Made by a program: the position numbers and the translations under genes. The notes under the pieces are model-generated. The model had not been told where the DNA came from, ran no database searches, and worked only from the letters and a program-made list of their open reading frames with translations. Below are positions 1-6,601 of a stretch of 41,528 bases of DNA, in pieces. Position 1 is the first letter of the stretch; each line of letters starts with the position of its first letter. Origin of the DNA: Campylobacterales bacterium (GTDB lineage Bacteria; Campylobacterota; Campylobacteria; Campylobacterales; Sulfurovaceae); the NCBI GenBank assembly GCA_014763885.1, contig JACXUO010000011.1, forward strand, positions 1 to 41,528. Direction: 5' to 3'.

Positions 1-360
1 CATAGGGGTAAAGATTTGTATGCTATAATGCTAAAAAGTTTAAGAGAAAACCCTCTTTAAATTTGAATAAAAAATCGGGTAAAGTTTACCAGACCCTTAT
101 TTTTTGCTTCCATCTTCCCCTTTGGAAACATATAGCTTATATTATGACATAATGAAGATTATTTTCACTGAGGACTAGAGTATCGTTTCACCTTCTTCAT
201 AGGTGATGGCCCAGGGAATAAAAAATTAACTTTTGCTCACGATCTCATCTATATTATCCGTCCCACAAGCTGGAGAGGGTGCGATAGGCTCAATACGAAT
301 GGGATTTGGAAGGTTTACCCTACGATAAAGTCTACACTTAGTGGGCAAGGGAGGGAGAGT
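1..360. other. Intergenic region without a supported gene
   Basis: This 360-base stretch upstream of the msrA stop holds no convincing gene. A TATAAT with a preceding TGC (extended -10) lies at about 24-29 on the plus strand but no plus-strand ORF follows. A short palindrome GGTAAAGTTTACC lies near 79-91. In the msrA frame the sequence stays open for about 40 codons past the msrA TAA. That length is expected often by chance and was not called a gene. Confidence 0.5.
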
Positions 361-888
361 TTACTTCACCTCTTTCCCGAACTTCGCCTTGAGCTTCTGA
401 AGCTTCGGCGGGATCACTGCCATACAGTAGCCCTGCATAGGGTTTTGCTGGTAGTAATCCTGGTGATAGGCTTCGGCTTTGTAGTAGTTCTCCAGCGGCT
501 CGATCCTGGTGACGATCGGGGCATCCCACTCTTCCTGTGCGGCTTCCATGGCAACCTCCGCAGCCTCTCTGGTCTCTTCATCGGTGTAGAGGATCGTGGA
601 GCGGTACTGTGTACCGTGGTCTGCCCCCTGGTAGTTGAGTGTCGTAGGGTTGTGTGTGGCAAAGAAGACATCCAGCAGCGTATCTGCCGTGACGACAGTG
701 TCGTCATAGGTGATCTTCACCACCTCTGCATAGCCGGTATCACCGCTGCAGACATCCCGATAGGTAGGATTTGGCAGATGCCCGTTGGCATAGCCGCTCT
801 CCACGTCATGCACACCCCTTAAAAGCTCAAATACCGCCTCCGTACACCAAAAACATCCGCCACCCACGACAAGTTCTCTGATAGCCAT
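361..888 (-). CDS. msrA: Peptide-methionine (S)-S-oxide reductase MsrA
   Basis: This enzyme reduces the S-epimer of methionine sulfoxide, free or in proteins, back to methionine using thioredoxin. The 175-residue product is the normal length for a single-domain MsrA. The catalytic GCFWC signature is at residues 11-15, with Cys12 as the nucleophile. A GCFWCTEAVF-type start, the YANG segment and the DHGTQYRS segment are all in place. A second Cys near the C-terminus (GYC) is a candidate resolving cysteine. The start ATG is preceded on the minus strand by an AAAGGA Shine-Dalgarno sequence. It is divergent from trxC, which fits oxidative-damage repair because thioredoxin is its reductant. Family assignment is secure; co-regulation with trxC is inference. 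Confidence 0.97.
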   Translation of the reverse strand: MAIRELVVGGGCFWCTEAVFELLRGVHDVESGYANGHLPNPTYRDVCSGDTGYAEVVKITYDDTVVTADTLLDVFFATHNPTTLNYQGADHGTQYRSTILYTDEETREAAEVAMEAAQEEWDAPIVTRIEPLENYYKAEAYHQDYYQQNPMQGYCMAVIPPKLQKLKAKFGKEVK

Positions 889-926
889 TTCAAATCCTTT
901 ATTAAATATGTATTCACTTTATTTGC

Positions 927-932
927 TATAAT
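927..932 (+). promoter_or_regulatory. Candidate extended -10 promoter for trxC
   Basis: TATAAT preceded by TGC gives an extended -10 element in the msrA/trxC divergent spacer, on the trxC strand. No good -35 was seen, as is common in Campylobacterota. The distance to the trxC start is about 170 bases, so the 5' leader would be long and would include the CTCGTTCCC-type repeat. Confidence 0.4.
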
Positions 933-1044
933 ACATACATAGTATAAATTTACTCTTATCCTAAGTGCTTCACCTCCTTTATCGGTTGGCTATACAGATA
1001 ATAGGTAACAGCACTTTTTATCTCTGTATGTACCCATGTATTTC

Positions 1045-1078
1045 GTGGGACATTCCCACTCGGGAGAGCGGGAACGAG
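1045..1078. repeat. Short dispersed palindromic repeat (CTCGTTCCCG type)
   Basis: GTGGGA (1045-1050) and TCCCAC (1054-1059) form an inverted repeat. It is followed by a segment whose reverse complement is CTCGTTCCCGCTCTCCCG (1061-1078). A near copy of that 18-mer with two mismatches lies at 41413-41430. Elements of the 'CTCGTTCCCA...TGGGAATG' kind are dispersed in many sulfur-bacterial genomes (recollection, not searched). It lies in the untranslated region before trxC. Confidence 0.5.
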
Positions 1079-1103
1079 AGGTAAGAGGAAAAGGATCTTT
1101 TCA

Positions 1104-1532
1104 ATGAATGTAAATGTTGTTTGTCCGCATTGTCTCAAAGTGAACCGCATTCCAAAAAAAGAGAGTTATAGCAAGGCGAACTGCGGATCGTGTAAAAACT
1201 CGCTTCTGGAGAGTAAACCGGTGGAGGTGGATGCAGCGAAGTTCGGTACTTTTGTGGTCAATTCGGATATCCCTGTCGTGGTAGATTTCTGGGCACCGTG
1301 GTGCGGTCCCTGCCGGCAGATGGCCCCGGCCTTTGAAGAGGCAGCACGCTCCATGCCGCTCAAAGCACAGTTTTTGAAGGTCAATACTGAGAACAACCAG
1401 CAGCTTGCCGGACAATACGGTATCCAGAGCATCCCGACACTGATTGTATTCAAGGGCGGGAAAGAGGTTGACCGTCTCAGCGGCGCACTGAGTGCGGGAA
1501 GGCTGCAAAACTGGGTAAGCCAGTATTTATAA
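1104..1532 (+). CDS. trxC: Thioredoxin TrxC (thioredoxin 2 type, zinc-binding N-terminus)
   Basis: This cytosolic disulfide reductase belongs to the thioredoxin-2 class. The 142 residues consist of an N-terminal zinc ribbon with Cys pairs CPHC (7-10) and CGSC (27-30), followed by a thioredoxin fold. The active site is WCGPC, with catalytic Cys67 and Cys70. The cis-Pro segment SIPT and the downstream FKGGK segment are present. Length and layout match E. coli TrxC. The start ATG has AAAGGA about ten bases upstream. It sits next to msrA, whose catalytic cycle needs thioredoxin, and ends about 85 bases before the response regulator gene. Confidence 0.96.
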   Translation: MNVNVVCPHCLKVNRIPKKESYSKANCGSCKNSLLESKPVEVDAAKFGTFVVNSDIPVVVDFWAPWCGPCRQMAPAFEEAARSMPLKAQFLKVNTENNQQLAGQYGIQSIPTLIVFKGGKEVDRLSGALSAGRLQNWVSQYL

Positions 1533-1616
1533 GAGAAGAGGATGAGGAGTTGGCTGTTCCCATCAGCAGCTTCCTTGATGCCTATTGAGTTTTAAAGACA
1601 AAAGTGTAGGAGAACA

Positions 1617-2288
1617 ATGAGCAAGATATTGCTGCTGGAAGATGATACAAATCTCAATGAAACGGTGACAGAGTTTCTTGAGGATGAAGGGTATGAGGTG
1701 GTCTCTGTCTATAACGGCGAGGAGGCGCAGGAGAAGCTCTATGAAGGGAGGTATGATCTGTTGCTTCTTGATATCAATGTTCCCGGTCTCAACGGGCTTG
1801 ATCTGCTCAAAGAGAGCAGGGCACAGGGGGTGGCGGCACCGGCGGTCTACATTACTTCGATGGATAGCGTTGAGGATCTGGAAGCAGGCTTTAAGAGTGG
1901 TTGTGATGACTATATCCGCAAGCCCTTCGCACTTAAAGAGTTGAAAATACGTGTTGAGACACTGCTCAAACGCGGGTTTTTCCACCGGGAGAAAGAGCGC
2001 ATTAAGATAGCCGAAAATATCTCGTATGATATCACCAACAATGAATTGATCATCGAAGATAAACCTGTCTCGCTGGGTCACAAAGAGGCAACACTGCTCA
2101 AACTGTTTGTCAAAAATGAGGGGAGAATACTTGCCCATGAGCTTATTTTTGATCATCTTTGGCGCTATGACGAGGAACCCAGTGATTCTGCACTGCGTAC
2201 CTACATCAAAAACTTACGTAAATTGATAGGAAAAGATAGAATTGTCAGCATTAAAAAACAGGGTTACAAGTTCATTACTGAAAAGTGA
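1617..2288 (+). CDS. OmpR/PhoB-family response regulator
   Basis: This is a two-component response regulator of 223 residues. The receiver domain (about 1-115) has the acidic pair at Asp9/Asp10, phospho-acceptor Asp52 in the LLLLDINVPG strand, Thr80 and Lys102 (RKPF). The C-terminal winged helix (about 125-222) has the typical recognition-helix segment SALRTYIKNLRKLIG and the wing IKKQGYKF. The start has AGGAGAA just upstream. Its 3' end overlaps the sensor-kinase gene, a strong sign of a cognate pair. The trigger is unknown. The cytochrome gene coupled to the kinase suggests a respiratory or redox input, but that is inference. Confidence 0.95.
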   Translation: MSKILLLEDDTNLNETVTEFLEDEGYEVVSVYNGEEAQEKLYEGRYDLLLLDINVPGLNGLDLLKESRAQGVAAPAVYITSMDSVEDLEAGFKSGCDDYIRKPFALKELKIRVETLLKRGFFHREKERIKIAENISYDITNNELIIEDKPVSLGHKEATLLKLFVKNEGRILAHELIFDHLWRYDEEPSDSALRTYIKNLRKLIGKDRIVSIKKQGYKFITEK

Positions 2289-3429
2289 GACAAAATCTCT
2301 ACGAAGGTTTCTCTTTCTTTATATACTCTTGGTCATCATGGTCATCTCGACACTGGGAATACTCTACTACCAGGCGCATAAAGAGCTGATGCTCTCAGCC
2401 CAGCGTGCTGACCTGGCCAAATATGCCTATATACAGACCAAACGCCTCAAAGTGCTGCACCATTTTTTTGATGAACAGAGAACCTACCCCAGGGACCCCC
2501 GTTTCCGTTCTGCGATCTATGATATCGAGCATAAAGAGATCTTTTCACTCCTGAAGAACCGATCGGTTGATTTCACTCAGGAGATCTATCTGAAGGACGG
2601 AGTGATCCATTTTGTGAAAAGTTTGGATATTTTCTATCTGGGTGCAAAATACCTGATCATCGAAATAGACGATGATGGCGCATGGCATGATCATCTGCTT
2701 AAAACGATATTGGGCTATGGCACTGCAGCATTTTTCCTCTTTCTCTTCTTTGGCTACTTCCTTGCCAAACTCTTTGTGAAGCCGATGAGAGATTCGATCA
2801 TGCTGCTCGACCGCTTCATCAAAGACACGACCCATGAACTCAATACTCCACTCTCGGCGATACTGGCAAATATCGAGATGATGGATACCGAGGTCATGGT
2901 AGAGAGCAACAGAAAAAAGCTCAACCGTATCAACATCGCTGCCAAAACCGTATCGATACTCTATAAAGATCTGACCTACCTGACGCTGGAGCAGGAGCGA
3001 GAGAATGAAAATGAGAGGATCGATATCGCAGAGCTGCTGTATGACAGGATAGAATACTTCAATGTTCTGGTACAATCCAAAGCGCTTACTTATGAGATGG
3101 ATATCCAACATGCCGAGATCGTGATGGATCGAAGAAAGCTCACCCGGGTGATCGACAACCTGCTCTCCAATGCGATCAAATATAACAAACGACACGGGGT
3201 TGTAGGGATCAGGCTGCGTGAAGCCAGACTGGAGATATGGGATACCGGAGTCGGCATCCCCGAAGAGAAACGGGCTTTCATATTTGACCGGTACCGGAGA
3301 TTTAACGAAAGCGAAGGGGGATTTGGTATCGGGCTGAGCATTGTCAAAAAGATACTGGATGAGTACCGTATAAAGATAGAGGTATTTTCCGAAAAAGATC
3401 AAGGAACAAGGATGGTGTTGCAATGGTAA
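2242..3429 (+). CDS. Sensor histidine kinase, membrane-bound (HisKA type)
   Basis: This is the probable partner of the preceding regulator. The 395 residues have TM1 at about 24-43, a periplasmic sensor region of about 105 residues with no recognised domain, and TM2 at about 153-176. The H box DTTHELNTPL carries the phospho-accepting His198. The N box (DNLLSNAIKYN), G1 (WDTGVGIP), F region and G2 (GFGIGLSIVKK) are intact. The chosen start is TTG at 2242, 47 bases inside the regulator gene, with AGGAAAAG upstream. No ATG occurs before TM1, and the next in-frame ATG falls inside TM1. The 3' end overlaps the next cytochrome gene by seven bases. Confidence 0.92.
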   Translation: MSALKNRVTSSLLKSETKSLRRFLFLYILLVIMVISTLGILYYQAHKELMLSAQRADLAKYAYIQTKRLKVLHHFFDEQRTYPRDPRFRSAIYDIEHKEIFSLLKNRSVDFTQEIYLKDGVIHFVKSLDIFYLGAKYLIIEIDDDGAWHDHLLKTILGYGTAAFFLFLFFGYFLAKLFVKPMRDSIMLLDRFIKDTTHELNTPLSAILANIEMMDTEVMVESNRKKLNRINIAAKTVSILYKDLTYLTLEQERENENERIDIAELLYDRIEYFNVLVQSKALTYEMDIQHAEIVMDRRKLTRVIDNLLSNAIKYNKRHGVVGIRLREARLEIWDTGVGIPEEKRAFIFDRYRRFNESEGGFGIGLSIVKKILDEYRIKIEVFSEKDQGTRMVLQW

Positions 3430-3755
3430 AAAAACTTTTTCTCCTGATAGCATTGAGTCTCGTTGTTTTCGCGGACAATGCGTATGAGCGCAACTGTGTT
3501 CCCTGTCACAGGAATCTTCCGACGGATCTGCAGGGTATGTTCAAAAACTACCTGCTGGTCTACAGCGGCGAAGAGACGGTTAAGGCAGCATTGCGCCACT
3601 ACATGCGTTATCCCTCCAAACATATCTCGGTGATGTCCGATCTCTTTATCGATACCTACGGAATCAAAGAAAAATTATATCTCAGTGATCAGGAGCTTAG
3701 AGAGGCGATCGACATCTATTGGGAAAAGTACAAAGTATTTGGAAAACTAAATTAA
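3423..3755 (+). CDS. Small periplasmic monoheme cytochrome c
   Basis: This 110-residue exported protein has a signal peptide (about 1-17, ending VVFA) and one haem-attachment site CVPCH at residues 25-29. A candidate distal Met lies in the segment SVMSDLF. No close named family was recognised; it resembles short class I-like cytochromes. The ATG overlaps the kinase stop (ATGGTAA), so translation is probably coupled. Kinase, regulator and cytochrome may therefore form one redox-responsive unit, either as sensor accessory or target. That functional link is inference from gene arrangement. Confidence 0.8.
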   Translation: MVKKLFLLIALSLVVFADNAYERNCVPCHRNLPTDLQGMFKNYLLVYSGEETVKAALRHYMRYPSKHISVMSDLFIDTYGIKEKLYLSDQELREAIDIYWEKYKVFGKLN

Positions 3756-3835
3756 TAGTATCTATAGAAATAATAACTTTTAAGTATTTCATGTTACTAT
3801 ATCCAATCACGATATCAAGATGAGGAAGGACAAGA

Positions 3836-4156
3836 ATGAAAAAAGCAATGCTGGTCATGTTTGCAGTGGTCTTTGCAATGATAAGTACCACTTCCGTTGT
3901 TTCGGCAGATTCCAAGACAGGTCAAAAGGTCTTTAAAAAGAAGTTTCGAAAAAAATGTGGATTTTCCGGTGTGAAGTTTGCCCGGCATCATACGCAGGGT
4001 GAATGGGAAGAGCTCTGGGAAAATGGGAAATTCAAAGAAGAGGCGAAAAAGATATGCCCCAGATTGAAGATCGAGGATATCAAGGAATCCTGGTGGGAAC
4101 ACGTGTATGACTTCTCTTATGAATATGCAAGTGACGGTGTCATCCCTAAGTGTTAG
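3836..4156 (+). CDS. Small exported Cys-containing protein, cytochrome-like but without CxxCH (paralog 1)
   Basis: This 106-residue protein has a signal peptide (about 1-24, cleavage near VSA). The mature part begins like a small cytochrome c (TGQKVFKKKF) but has CGFSG where a CxxCH would be expected, so it lacks a covalent haem site. Three cysteines are conserved with its neighbour: in CGFSG, in KICP, and as the last residue. A HHTQ segment and an EWEE helix are also shared. Related Campylobacterota proteins are often annotated 'cytochrome C' (recollection). It is probably a periplasmic electron-transfer or metal/redox accessory protein, but the function is unknown. The paralog at 4276-4590 follows it in tandem, separated by a terminator. 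Confidence 0.75.
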   Translation: MKKAMLVMFAVVFAMISTTSVVSADSKTGQKVFKKKFRKKCGFSGVKFARHHTQGEWEELWENGKFKEEAKKICPRLKIEDIKESWWEHVYDFSYEYASDGVIPKC

Positions 4157-4175
4157 TCTGAGTGTAACGTGAAGG

Positions 4176-4204
4176 AACAATTTTACGAATAAATTGTTTT
4201 TTTT
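4176..4204 (+). terminator. Rho-independent terminator
   Basis: AACAATTT (4176-4183) and AAATTGTT (4191-4198) pair around a seven-base loop and run into an eight-T tract. It lies 20 bases past the stop of the first Cys-protein gene and separates it from its tandem paralog. Confidence 0.85.
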
Positions 4205-4275
4205 GGGGTTTTTCTTCACAATCGTTTCACAATTAACTGATAATATCAATTCATCTCAAACATAAAGGAAAGAAA

Positions 4276-4590
4276 ATGAACAATGTAATGAAACTTGCTA
4301 CGGCAGCACTTCTTGGTGTAGCGGTACTTTCGACAGCTGCATCTGCTGATGTAAAAAAAGGTCAAAAGCTTTATATGAAAAAAATGAAAGCTGCATGTGG
4401 ATTCTCTGGAGCTAAGTTTGCTCAAAAACATACTCAGGATGAGTGGGAAGAGATCCATGGTGCTGGTAAGTTCAAAGAAGAAGCAGAAAAAATCTGTCCG
4501 GGTCTTAATCTCAACGAAAAATATGTTGACGATGTCTATGACTTTGCTTACGAGTATGCATCTGACTCAGGAAACGTTCCGTCTTGCTAA
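4276..4590 (+). CDS. Small exported Cys-containing protein, cytochrome-like but without CxxCH (paralog 2)
   Basis: This 104-residue tandem paralog of the preceding gene is very similar through CGFSGAKFA, the HTQ segment, the EWEE helix and GKFKEEA.KICP, and ends in YEYASDSGNVPSC. It has a signal peptide (about 1-25, ASA cleavage) and the start GQKLYMKKM, typical of cytochrome c helix 1, but no CxxCH. The three conserved cysteines could form a disulfide plus one free thiol, or bind a metal. Codon use is biased to A/T-ending, repetitive codons, as in the cytochrome gene at 4693, suggesting high expression. It has its own spacer and terminator, so it is likely transcribed alone. Function unknown. 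Confidence 0.78.
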   Translation: MNNVMKLATAALLGVAVLSTAASADVKKGQKLYMKKMKAACGFSGAKFAQKHTQDEWEEIHGAGKFKEEAEKICPGLNLNEKYVDDVYDFAYEYASDSGNVPSC

Positions 4591-4610
4591 TCTGAAAGCC
4601 TGAATACGAT

Positions 4611-4638
4611 GAGACACTCTCTGCGGGTGTCTCTTTTA
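4611..4638 (+). terminator. Rho-independent terminator
   Basis: GAGACAC (4611-4617) pairs with GTGTCTC (4627-4633), extendable with a G-T pair, and is followed by TTTT. It is placed 20 bases after the stop of the second Cys-protein gene. Confidence 0.8.
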
Positions 4639-4651
4639 AAAATAGACGTGA

Positions 4652-4657
4652 TATAAT
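4652..4657 (+). promoter_or_regulatory. -10 element of the cytochrome c553-like gene
   Basis: TATAAT lies 36 bases before the ATG at 4693, between the upstream terminator and the gene. AAAGGA follows as ribosome-binding site. This indicates that the cytochrome has its own promoter. Confidence 0.6.
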
Positions 4658-4692
4658 TCAGTCTTAAAATAAACATAATCAAAGGAACTACT

Positions 4693-4989
4693 ATGAAAAA
4701 AATCGCAATCGCAATGTTGTTCGCTGGTGCTACATCTCTTATGGCTGATGGTGCTGCAATCTACGCTAAATGTGTAGGATGTCACGGTGCAAACGGTGAA
4801 AAATCTGCACTTAACAAATCTGCAATCATCAAAGGTCAGGATGCTGCTAAAACTGTAGAGCAACTTAACGGTTACAAAGCTGGTACACTTAACCAATACG
4901 GTATGGGTGGTCTGATGAAAGGTCAAGTTGCTGCATTGAGCGACGAAGATATCCAAGCTGTAGCTGAATACGTAGCTGGATTGAAATAA
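4693..4989 (+). CDS. Class I cytochrome c (c553-like)
   Basis: This small soluble periplasmic electron carrier has 98 residues: a signal peptide (about 1-18, SLMA), haem site CVGCH (27-31), and a C-terminal Met ligand in the GMGGLMKGQV segment. It ends in a helix (LSDEDIQAVAEYVAGLK) typical of bacterial cytochrome c553. In Campylobacterota such proteins shuttle electrons from the bc1 complex or sulfur-oxidising enzymes to terminal oxidases (family knowledge). It stands as a single gene with its own -10 and a strong hairpin behind it. Codon use suggests high expression. Confidence 0.93.
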   Translation: MKKIAIAMLFAGATSLMADGAAIYAKCVGCHGANGEKSALNKSAIIKGQDAAKTVEQLNGYKAGTLNQYGMGGLMKGQVAALSDEDIQAVAEYVAGLK

Positions 4990-4996
4990 TCCCATT

Positions 4997-5020
4997 TTCA
5001 AAAGCCTTTTGGCTTTTGAA
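4997..5020 (+). terminator. Terminator hairpin after cytochrome c553-like gene
   Basis: TTCAAAAGCC (4997-5006) and GGCTTTTGAA (5011-5020) form a perfect ten-base stem around TTTT. A T-rich stretch follows after a few bases. It is palindromic and could serve both strands; the convergent DUF4395 gene ends at 5085. Confidence 0.75.
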
Positions 5021-5084
5021 TACACTCTTTTTATTCCCATTTTCTTAATTTAACTTATTACTTTTTCGCACGAAATCATCGGTC

Positions 5085-5765
5085 CTAATAACCTTTATAT
5101 TTACTGCTGCTGCATTTACCTGTCTGGCAGGTCATTTTTTCTGTTGGGAAGGTCTCGATATTTTTTCCCAGTTTATAGGTAAGACCACTAATTGCAATCA
5201 ACGAGACGGCAACTATCGCAAGTTGTGTCTTGGAGATCTTCTGTATCTCCTCTTTGGATCTGATCTCACAGACATTACCCGGACAGTAATGTGGAGACTT
5301 ATGATAGACCCAATGGTAGACTTTGCACCCCAGACAGATACCAAATACACTTTCACTAAACAAAAATGCCAGACAGAGTACACAGATAGCGATTTTTATC
5401 GGTGTCATATATTCAAAGATCACAATAATAAAGAACATAATCACAGAGAGTATGAACCCGATACTCCATGCAAAACGTTTTTGGGCTGCACCTACGTATT
5501 CAGGGCTTTGATGCTGCACAAATAGACGTCCCAATATCAGGGAAGGAGCAAACTTGGGGTTTATAAAGATACGTACAAAGAAGTCAACCATAAATACTGT
5601 GACAAAGATTTGCGTAAAAGTAAAACGATGGGTAAGGTATGCATTGAGGAATGATATCGTTGCAAATAAAAAAAGTATACCTGCTCCTGCTCTTGCTTCT
5701 CTTTCATTAAGAACGGGAACATCATATCCTTTCACTTCCTCACCAAAATACAGAATTTTATTCAC
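5085..5765 (-). CDS. DUF4395 family integral membrane protein with CLGC motif and Cys-rich tail
   Basis: This 226-residue membrane protein is recognised as DUF4395 from its pattern NEREARAGAG, helix, VDFFVRIF..P.FAPS, two further helices and FGICLGCKVY. About four transmembrane segments lie before residue 150 and another near 180-200. The CLGC pair follows the last core helix. The C-terminal tail adds CPGNVC and ends with two further cysteines (MTCQTGKC). DUF4395 proteins are uncharacterised and often occur near sulfur or thiol-redox genes. A shorter paralog is encoded divergently at 6100-6543. The product may act in membrane thiol or sulfur chemistry; this is inference. Confidence 0.85.
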   Translation of the reverse strand: MNKILYFGEEVKGYDVPVLNEREARAGAGILFLFATISFLNAYLTHRFTFTQIFVTVFMVDFFVRIFINPKFAPSLILGRLFVQHQSPEYVGAAQKRFAWSIGFILSVIMFFIIVIFEYMTPIKIAICVLCLAFLFSESVFGICLGCKVYHWVYHKSPHYCPGNVCEIRSKEEIQKISKTQLAIVAVSLIAISGLTYKLGKNIETFPTEKMTCQTGKCSSSKYKGY

Positions 5766-5888
5766 TTAGAACCTTTAATTTATTTTTTGAAATATATCGT
5801 AATAGGTGTGTAGTTACTGTGTAGACGTTGTTTGGTCAAGTATAAAAAATAATTTTTGAAAAAAAATAAATAAAATCAATAGATTTAC

Positions 5889-5917
5889 TTGACATTAAAA
5901 AAAATCTTGGTTACAAT
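5889..5917 (+). promoter_or_regulatory. Near-consensus sigma70 promoter for DUF4395-Rrf2 operon
   Basis: TTGACA (5889-5894), a 17-base spacer and TACAAT (5912-5917) give an almost perfect vegetative promoter on the plus strand. This is unusual in a group where -35 elements are normally weak. The predicted start site is near 5924, which leaves a leader of about 175 bases before the ATG at 6100. Confidence 0.85.
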
Positions 5918-5937
5918 GCTAATATGAAATGAGAAAA

Positions 5938-6081
5938 GGCATTTCTAAATACTCTAGATAAGCATAGTGGACAAGGATATAGAGATTTTTCTTAGTAGTG
6001 TTGTCTCCCACTCAGTATGATTCTGAAAAAATATTAAGAAAGATCGAAATATGATGTAAGTCTAGGGTATTTAGAGGTGCC
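5938..6081 (+). promoter_or_regulatory. Candidate structured leader RNA (or MITE-like element) before the DUF4395-Rrf2 operon
   Basis: Arms 5938-5958 and 6061-6081 pair over 21 bases: 18 Watson-Crick and three G-U pairs in the plus-strand RNA, no mismatch. Inside, 5966-5974 pairs with 6001-6012 (AGTGG plus ACAA against TTGT and CCACT, with a three-base CTC bulge). TCAG (6012-6015) can pair with CTGA (6023-6026), and CATA (5963-5966) with TATG (6050-6053) as an alternative extension. The result resembles a closing helix with two branches. It begins about 14 bases after the predicted start site and ends ten bases before the GGAG of the first gene. No known riboswitch consensus was recognised. 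The alternative is a small transposon-derived element with terminal inverted repeats; no clear target duplication is visible. Confidence 0.6.
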
Positions 6082-6099
6082 TGAAAAAAAGGAGTTGAA

Positions 6100-6543
6100 A
6101 TGTCACCGAGTTGTCCTATATCTACAAAAAGAGTAGATGCGAACATGGTACGTATCATCTCTTTTCAAGTTGCTGTCATTACATTGGCACTGATCATCAC
6201 TGGTAAAGCTTTTTTTGCATTTTTACTTTTATTTGACTTTGCAGTGAGGATATCAAGAAGACCGGAATTGAGTCTTTTGAATCTGATAGCAAAACAGATG
6301 GTCAACAGATGGAACATTACACCTAAACTCTGTGATGAATCTCCAAAGCGTTTTGCACTGGGTATGGGTTTTATTACTTCACTTTTACTTGTAGTTCTGT
6401 ATCTTTCAGGTTTTTATACGCTTGCTTCTTTAGTAGGAATAGTATTGATTTCTGCTGCCTTGCTTGAAACGATATTTGATTTTTGTATAGGATGTAAGCT
6501 ATACTACGCCATTCAATTAATAAAAAGCATTTATAACAAATAA
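6100..6543 (+). CDS. DUF4395 family integral membrane protein with CIGC motif
   Basis: This 147-residue paralog of the divergent gene at 5085-5765 has the core DUF4395 pattern: an N-terminal Cys and VDANMVRI, two helices, LLFDFAVRISRRPELS, two further helices and FDFCIGCKLYY. It stops soon after the motif, lacking the Cys-rich tail. Four transmembrane segments are expected, at about 20-35, 37-52, 85-105 and 107-130. The ATG follows GGAG by five bases. It is the first gene behind the strong promoter and structured leader and precedes an Rrf2 regulator. Function unknown; a sulfur-related membrane role is inferred from context only. Confidence 0.85.
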   Translation: MSPSCPISTKRVDANMVRIISFQVAVITLALIITGKAFFAFLLLFDFAVRISRRPELSLLNLIAKQMVNRWNITPKLCDESPKRFALGMGFITSLLLVVLYLSGFYTLASLVGIVLISAALLETIFDFCIGCKLYYAIQLIKSIYNK

Positions 6544-6601
6544 ATTTACTTTCCTACTTGGTAGAGAGGGAGGGTAAGTATCGTGAAAGTGAGAAGTAGT
6601 C

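Noticed and set aside
241-360. Open frame of about 40 codons continuing past the msrA TAA
   Set aside because: A run of this length without stop is expected by chance at roughly one in eight, there is no start or ribosome-binding site, and MsrA is already full length.
5938-6081. Known riboswitch, 6S RNA or SRP RNA at the DUF4395 leader
   Set aside because: None of the conserved cores of SAM, cobalamin, TPP or other common riboswitches was recognised, and the 144 bases lack the SRP GGAA/GCAG loop; 6S RNA could not be confirmed because the helix leads straight into a gene.
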